Positions 61,656 to 64,000 of a DNA stretch of 64,000 nucleotides are shown here, piece by piece. The translations under genes were made by a program, and so were the position numbers. The DNA comes from Frigoribacterium sp. CG_9.8. Lineage in GTDB: Bacteria; Actinomycetota; Actinomycetes; Actinomycetales; Microbacteriaceae. The stretch covers positions 496,001-560,000 of the forward strand of contig NZ_JADOVH010000002.1 in NCBI RefSeq assembly GCF_015751965.1. Direction: 5' to 3'. The first letter of the stretch is position 1; each line of letters begins with the position of its first letter. The notes under the pieces were generated by a model. It ran no database searches. It saw nothing but the letters and a program-made list of their open reading frames with translations, and was not told the DNA's origin.

Positions 61656-62726
61656 ATGCTCTCCGTACTGTCCTGGCCCAGTGTTCTCAACGCTCTGCTG
61701 GACGGCGAGGACCTCGCGATCAGTGAAGCTTCTTGGGCCATGCGGCAGGTGATGACCGGTGATACGACTCCCGCCCAGCTTGCGGGCTTCCTCGTTGCCC
61801 TGCGCGCGAAAGGGGAGACCGTTGACGAAGTTGTTGGATTCCGGGACGCGATACTCGAGAACGCTCTGCCGCTGGCCGTCGACCCGATGGCGCTTGATAT
61901 CGTCGGCACCGGTGGAGATCAATTCGGAACTGTGAATGTTTCCACCATGGCGTCGGTGGTGGCCGCTGCCTCCGGAGTGCCAGTCGTCAAGCACGGCAAC
62001 CGGGCTGCCAGTTCGGCATCCGGATCATCGGATGTCCTTGCCGCGCTCGGTATCAACCTCGACCTTCCTCCGGAGGGTGTCGCTCGCGTGTTTGGCGAGA
62101 CGGGCATCACCTTCGCCTACGCGGCACTGTTCCACCCCGGATTCCGCCACGCGGGACCAACCCGCCGCGAGTTGGGCATCCCGACCGCTTTCAATTTTCT
62201 CGGCCCCCTCGTGAATCCGGCGCGCTGCGAAGCCAACGCTGTCGGGGTTGCAAGTCTCGACAAAGTACCGCTCGTGGTTGGTGTGTTCCGCACCCGAGGC
62301 GCTACGGCGCTGGTGTTTCGGGGGGACGACGGACTTGATGAACTCACGACAACTGGCCACAGCCATATCTGGGAAGTGTCACGCGGGTCGGTAACCGAAC
62401 ACGACCTCGATCCGCTCGAGCTGGGGATTGACCGCGCCAGCATCGCTGATCTGCTCGGCGGTGACGGGGCACACAATGCCGGCATCGCCCGCGCAACCCT
62501 GGCCGGCCAGGCTGGACCGGTACGTGACATCGTGCTGCTGAACGCTGCAGCCGGTCTTGTGGCGTTCGACCTTGCACAGGATCCCGCACAGTTGCAGGTC
62601 GGTATCCTCGAGCGGTTTCGGGCGAAGATCGCCGTCGCAGCCGACGCGATCGACTCGGGTGCGGCGATAAAGAAGCTCGACCTGTGGATTGCCGCGACCA
62701 ACGCGGGGAATCCGGCAGGGGACTGA
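61656..62726 (+). CDS. trpD: Anthranilate phosphoribosyltransferase
   Basis: 356-residue enzyme of tryptophan synthesis joining anthranilate to [22 protein letters not shown] near 84-101 in blocks (PRPP loop), [17 protein letters not shown] near 114-130, [11 protein letters not shown] near 154, [16 protein letters not shown] near 178, and [13 protein letters not shown] near 268 are all family signatures. ATG 61656 is chosen from the -10 position and family length; the open frame upstream to 61431 is antisense of ctaE. Stand-alone trpD divergent from ctaE is a conserved actinobacterial arrangement. Confidence 0.96.
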   Translation: MLSVLSWPSVLNALLDGEDLAISEASWAMRQVMTGDTTPAQLAGFLVALRAKGETVDEVVGFRDAILENALPLAVDPMALDIVGTGGDQFGTVNVSTMASVVAAASGVPVVKHGNRAASSASGSSDVLAALGINLDLPPEGVARVFGETGITFAYAALFHPGFRHAGPTRRELGIPTAFNFLGPLVNPARCEANAVGVASLDKVPLVVGVFRTRGATALVFRGDDGLDELTTTGHSHIWEVSRGSVTEHDLDPLELGIDRASIADLLGGDGAHNAGIARATLAGQAGPVRDIVLLNAAAGLVAFDLAQDPAQLQVGILERFRAKIAVAADAIDSGAAIKKLDLWIAATNAGNPAGD

Positions 62727-62778
62727 ATCCGCGTGGATGAAGGACTCCAAGACACTCACATCACGAGGAGATCTCTGA

Positions 62779-63168
62779 ATGGACGACTCTCGGCCCGCGG
62801 ATAACCGGTCACGGATCGAATCCGTTCTGGATGCCGAGCGAGCAGACCTGGAGCACAGCGCCGAGCGGACCCGCGCCGAGCGTGATGATGTGCGCGATGG
62901 GCGGGCCGACGCGTCGGCTGACGATGAGCACGATCCCGAGGGCTCGACTCTTTCATCGGAGTGGTCTCGAATCGAAGGTATCCGGCGCGGCCTTAGCGCG
63001 CGGCTGAAGGAGAACATGCAAGCCATGGCCAGGCTGACGGCCGGAACCTACGGTCTCTGCACTCGGTGCGCAGGCAAGATCGGCGCTGCGCGTCTCACCG
63101 CCCGGCCGAGTGCAGGACTGTGCATCGACTGCGCGCGCGAGCTGGAGCGTGAGAAGTCTGGTGCGTGA
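62779..63168 (+). CDS. DksA/TraR-type C4 zinc-finger protein
   Basis: 129 residues. A charged, helical N-terminal two-thirds (Glu/Arg/Asp-rich, probable coiled coil) is followed by a C4 zinc finger with C94, C97, C115 and C118 (GLCTRC and GLCIDC). Related proteins bind the RNA polymerase secondary channel with ppGpp, but the DksA tip aspartates cannot be confirmed here. GAGGAG precedes ATG 62779. The final codons and the stop (63166-63168) lie within a 16-bp tandem array. It converges on hutI. Confidence 0.88.
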   Translation: MDDSRPADNRSRIESVLDAERADLEHSAERTRAERDDVRDGRADASADDEHDPEGSTLSSEWSRIEGIRRGLSARLKENMQAMARLTAGTYGLCTRCAGKIGAARLTARPSAGLCIDCARELEREKSGA

Positions 63169-63258
63169 GAACCCTGAAGCGTGAGAAGTCTGGTGCGTGA
63201 GAACCCTGAAGCGTGAGAACCCTGAAGCGTGAGAACCCTGAAACGTCAGAACCCTGAA
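63147..63258. repeat. 16-bp two-type tandem array across two convergent stop codons
   Basis: Seven units in the order A-B-A-B-B-B-B', where A is GCGTGAGAAGTCTGGT and B is GCGTGAGAACCCTGAA. The first A codes for the end of the DksA-like protein and the first B holds its stop; B' (63243-63258) holds the hutI stop on the other strand (63248-63246). Confidence 0.95.
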
Positions 63259-64000
63259 ACGATCGGGGGAGTGCGGATGCCACCGCGCCAGACTGCCGCC
63301 GTGAGCGGTACGCCTGGTCGATAGGCGAGGTGCACGACGGAGGGTGCATCGAGCACCTGGAGGTCGGCGCGGCCGCCAACACGGAGTGAGCCGACCGCAT
63401 CCGACCCCGTATCGCGGCCGAGCGCGCGCGCACCTCCACGGGTCGCCGCCCACACGGCCTCGTCGATAGTGAGCCCCATCTGGAGCACTGCCACGGCAAT
63501 GCAGAACGGCACCGATGTGGTGTACGAACTTCCCGGATTGCAGTTGCTGGCCAAGGCGATTTCGGCGCCGGCATCCAGTAGCAGTCGGGCGGGGGCGAGG
63601 GGCTGGCGGGTGGAGAGATCGCACGCCGGCAGGAGGGTGGCGACGGTCGATGACGAGGCGAGCGAGTCGATGTCATTGGCACTCAGGTGGTTGCAGTGGT
63701 CAACGCTCGCGCATCCCAGTTCGACCGCGAGTTCGACTCCGCCGCTGAAGCCGAGTTGGTTGCCGTGAAGTCGCAGTCCGAGACCAGCCACCAGGCCAGC
63801 GAGCAGCACTTCGCGGGACTCCTCCACATCGAAGGCTCCCACCTCGCAGAAGGCATCGATCCATTGAACGTACGGCACAACCGCCGTGAGCATCGGGCCG
63901 GTCACCAGGTCGAGGTAGTCGCGGCGATCGATGCCGGCCGGCACGACATGTGCCCCGAGAAAGCTGACCGTATCGGCGACGGATGCTGCGACTCGTGCCG
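63246..64000 (-). CDS. hutI: Imidazolonepropionase, 5' end beyond the window
   Basis: C-terminal part, at least 250 residues, of the histidine-degradation amidohydrolase that opens imidazolone propionate. Reading from the edge, SFLGAHVVPA, LGLRLHGNQLG, SVDHCNHLS, NCNPGSSYTTS and GRADLQVLDAPS follow the HutI order. The usual metal-site Asp of the (S/T)DCNPGSS motif is Asn here (codon 63545-63543), which may affect activity or reflect a lineage variant. The stop codon lies in the 16-bp array. No other hut gene is in the window. Confidence 0.93.
   Translation of the reverse strand, partial: ARVAASVADTVSFLGAHVVPAGIDRRDYLDLVTGPMLTAVVPYVQWIDAFCEVGAFDVEESREVLLAGLVAGLGLRLHGNQLGFSGGVELAVELGCASVDHCNHLSANDIDSLASSSTVATLLPACDLSTRQPLAPARLLLDAGAEIALASNCNPGSSYTTSVPFCIAVAVLQMGLTIDEAVWAATRGGARALGRDTGSDAVGSLRVGGRADLQVLDAPSVVHLAYRPGVPLTAAVWRGGIRTPPIVSGF

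Noticed and set aside
63147-63258. Possible CRISPR array
   Set aside because: Units are contiguous with no unique spacers and only 16 bp long; no cas genes. The same applies to the other tandem arrays.
1-64000. tRNA, rRNA, transposase, integrase or phage genes
   Set aside because: All gaps are short and none shows tRNA-like cloverleaf ends or known RNA motifs; no mobile-element protein was recognised in any frame.

Overview
The window looks like chromosomal housekeeping DNA from a high-GC Gram-positive actinobacterium, most likely of the family Microbacteriaceae. The evidence is a full actinobacterial division/cell-wall (dcw) cluster without ftsA, DivIVA/SepF/YggT downstream of ftsZ, GarA and FtsR, a PASTA kinase, and a cytochrome bc1-aa3 supercomplex with actinobacterial subunits CtaF and diheme QcrC. 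MurE lacks the usual diaminopimelate-type motif, which fits the non-DAP B-type peptidoglycan of Microbacteriaceae. Gene order resembles two Mycobacterium tuberculosis neighbourhoods (pgsA2-garA-Rv1828-Rv1830, and wag31 through dcw, Rv2169c, idsA2, Rv2175c, pknL, aroG, plsC, trpD, ctaE-qcrCAB, ctaC). No rRNA, tRNA, CRISPR array, prophage or insertion sequence was seen.

Layout. 1-3.2 kb: S4 RNA-binding protein (cut by the left edge), CDP-alcohol phosphatidyltransferase, GarA, FtsR and a second MerR regulator. 3.2-9.6 kb: two ParA/MinD ATPases flanking pyruvate carboxylase, then peptide deformylase. 9.6-17.4 kb: acyl-CoA ligase, ROK glucokinase, PlsC, class II DAHP synthase, two CNNM/CBS membrane proteins. 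17.5-23.2 kb: PASTA kinase (PknL-like), LysM cell-wall protein, Rv2175c-like DNA-binding protein, polyprenyl diphosphate synthase, DUF3040 protein. 23.5-41.8 kb: mraZ-rsmH-ftsL-ftsI-murE-murF-mraY-murD-ftsW-murG-murC-ftsQ-ftsZ-yggS-sepF-yggT-divIVA. 41.7-47 kb: lspA, pseudouridine synthase, dnaE. 47-53.4 kb: flavin reductase, hisD, nrdR, pyrD, DUF3043 protein, M20 peptidase, erpA. 53.5-61.6 kb: ctaC-ctaD-ctaF, a GNAT gene, and on the other strand ctaE-qcrC-qcrA-qcrB. 61.6-64 kb: trpD, a DksA-like protein and the C-terminal part of hutI (cut by the right edge).

How the genes work together. The centre makes lipid II and the divisome: MurE/F/C/D build the UDP-MurNAc peptide, MraY and MurG make lipid I and II, FtsW and FtsI polymerise and crosslink it, and FtsQ/L/Z/SepF place the machine while DivIVA marks the poles. 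The PASTA kinase, GarA and the Rv2175c-like protein form a probable phospho-signalling layer tying wall state to central metabolism and division. Pyruvate carboxylase, glucokinase, DAHP synthase and the bc1-aa3 chain supply precursors and energy.

The main oddity is not a cassette. It is the density of short tandem repeats: about a dozen arrays, with 15- or 30-bp periods inside genes (garA, ftsQ, divIVA, lspA, the M20 peptidase) and mostly 13-, 16- or 25-bp periods between genes or across stop codons. Other unusual signals are a four-copy 18-bp AT-rich repeat upstream of the Rv2175c-like gene, a perfect 60-bp palindrome between pyrD and the DUF3043 gene, and a recurring -10-like hexamer 6-9 nt before start codons that suggests many leaderless transcripts.
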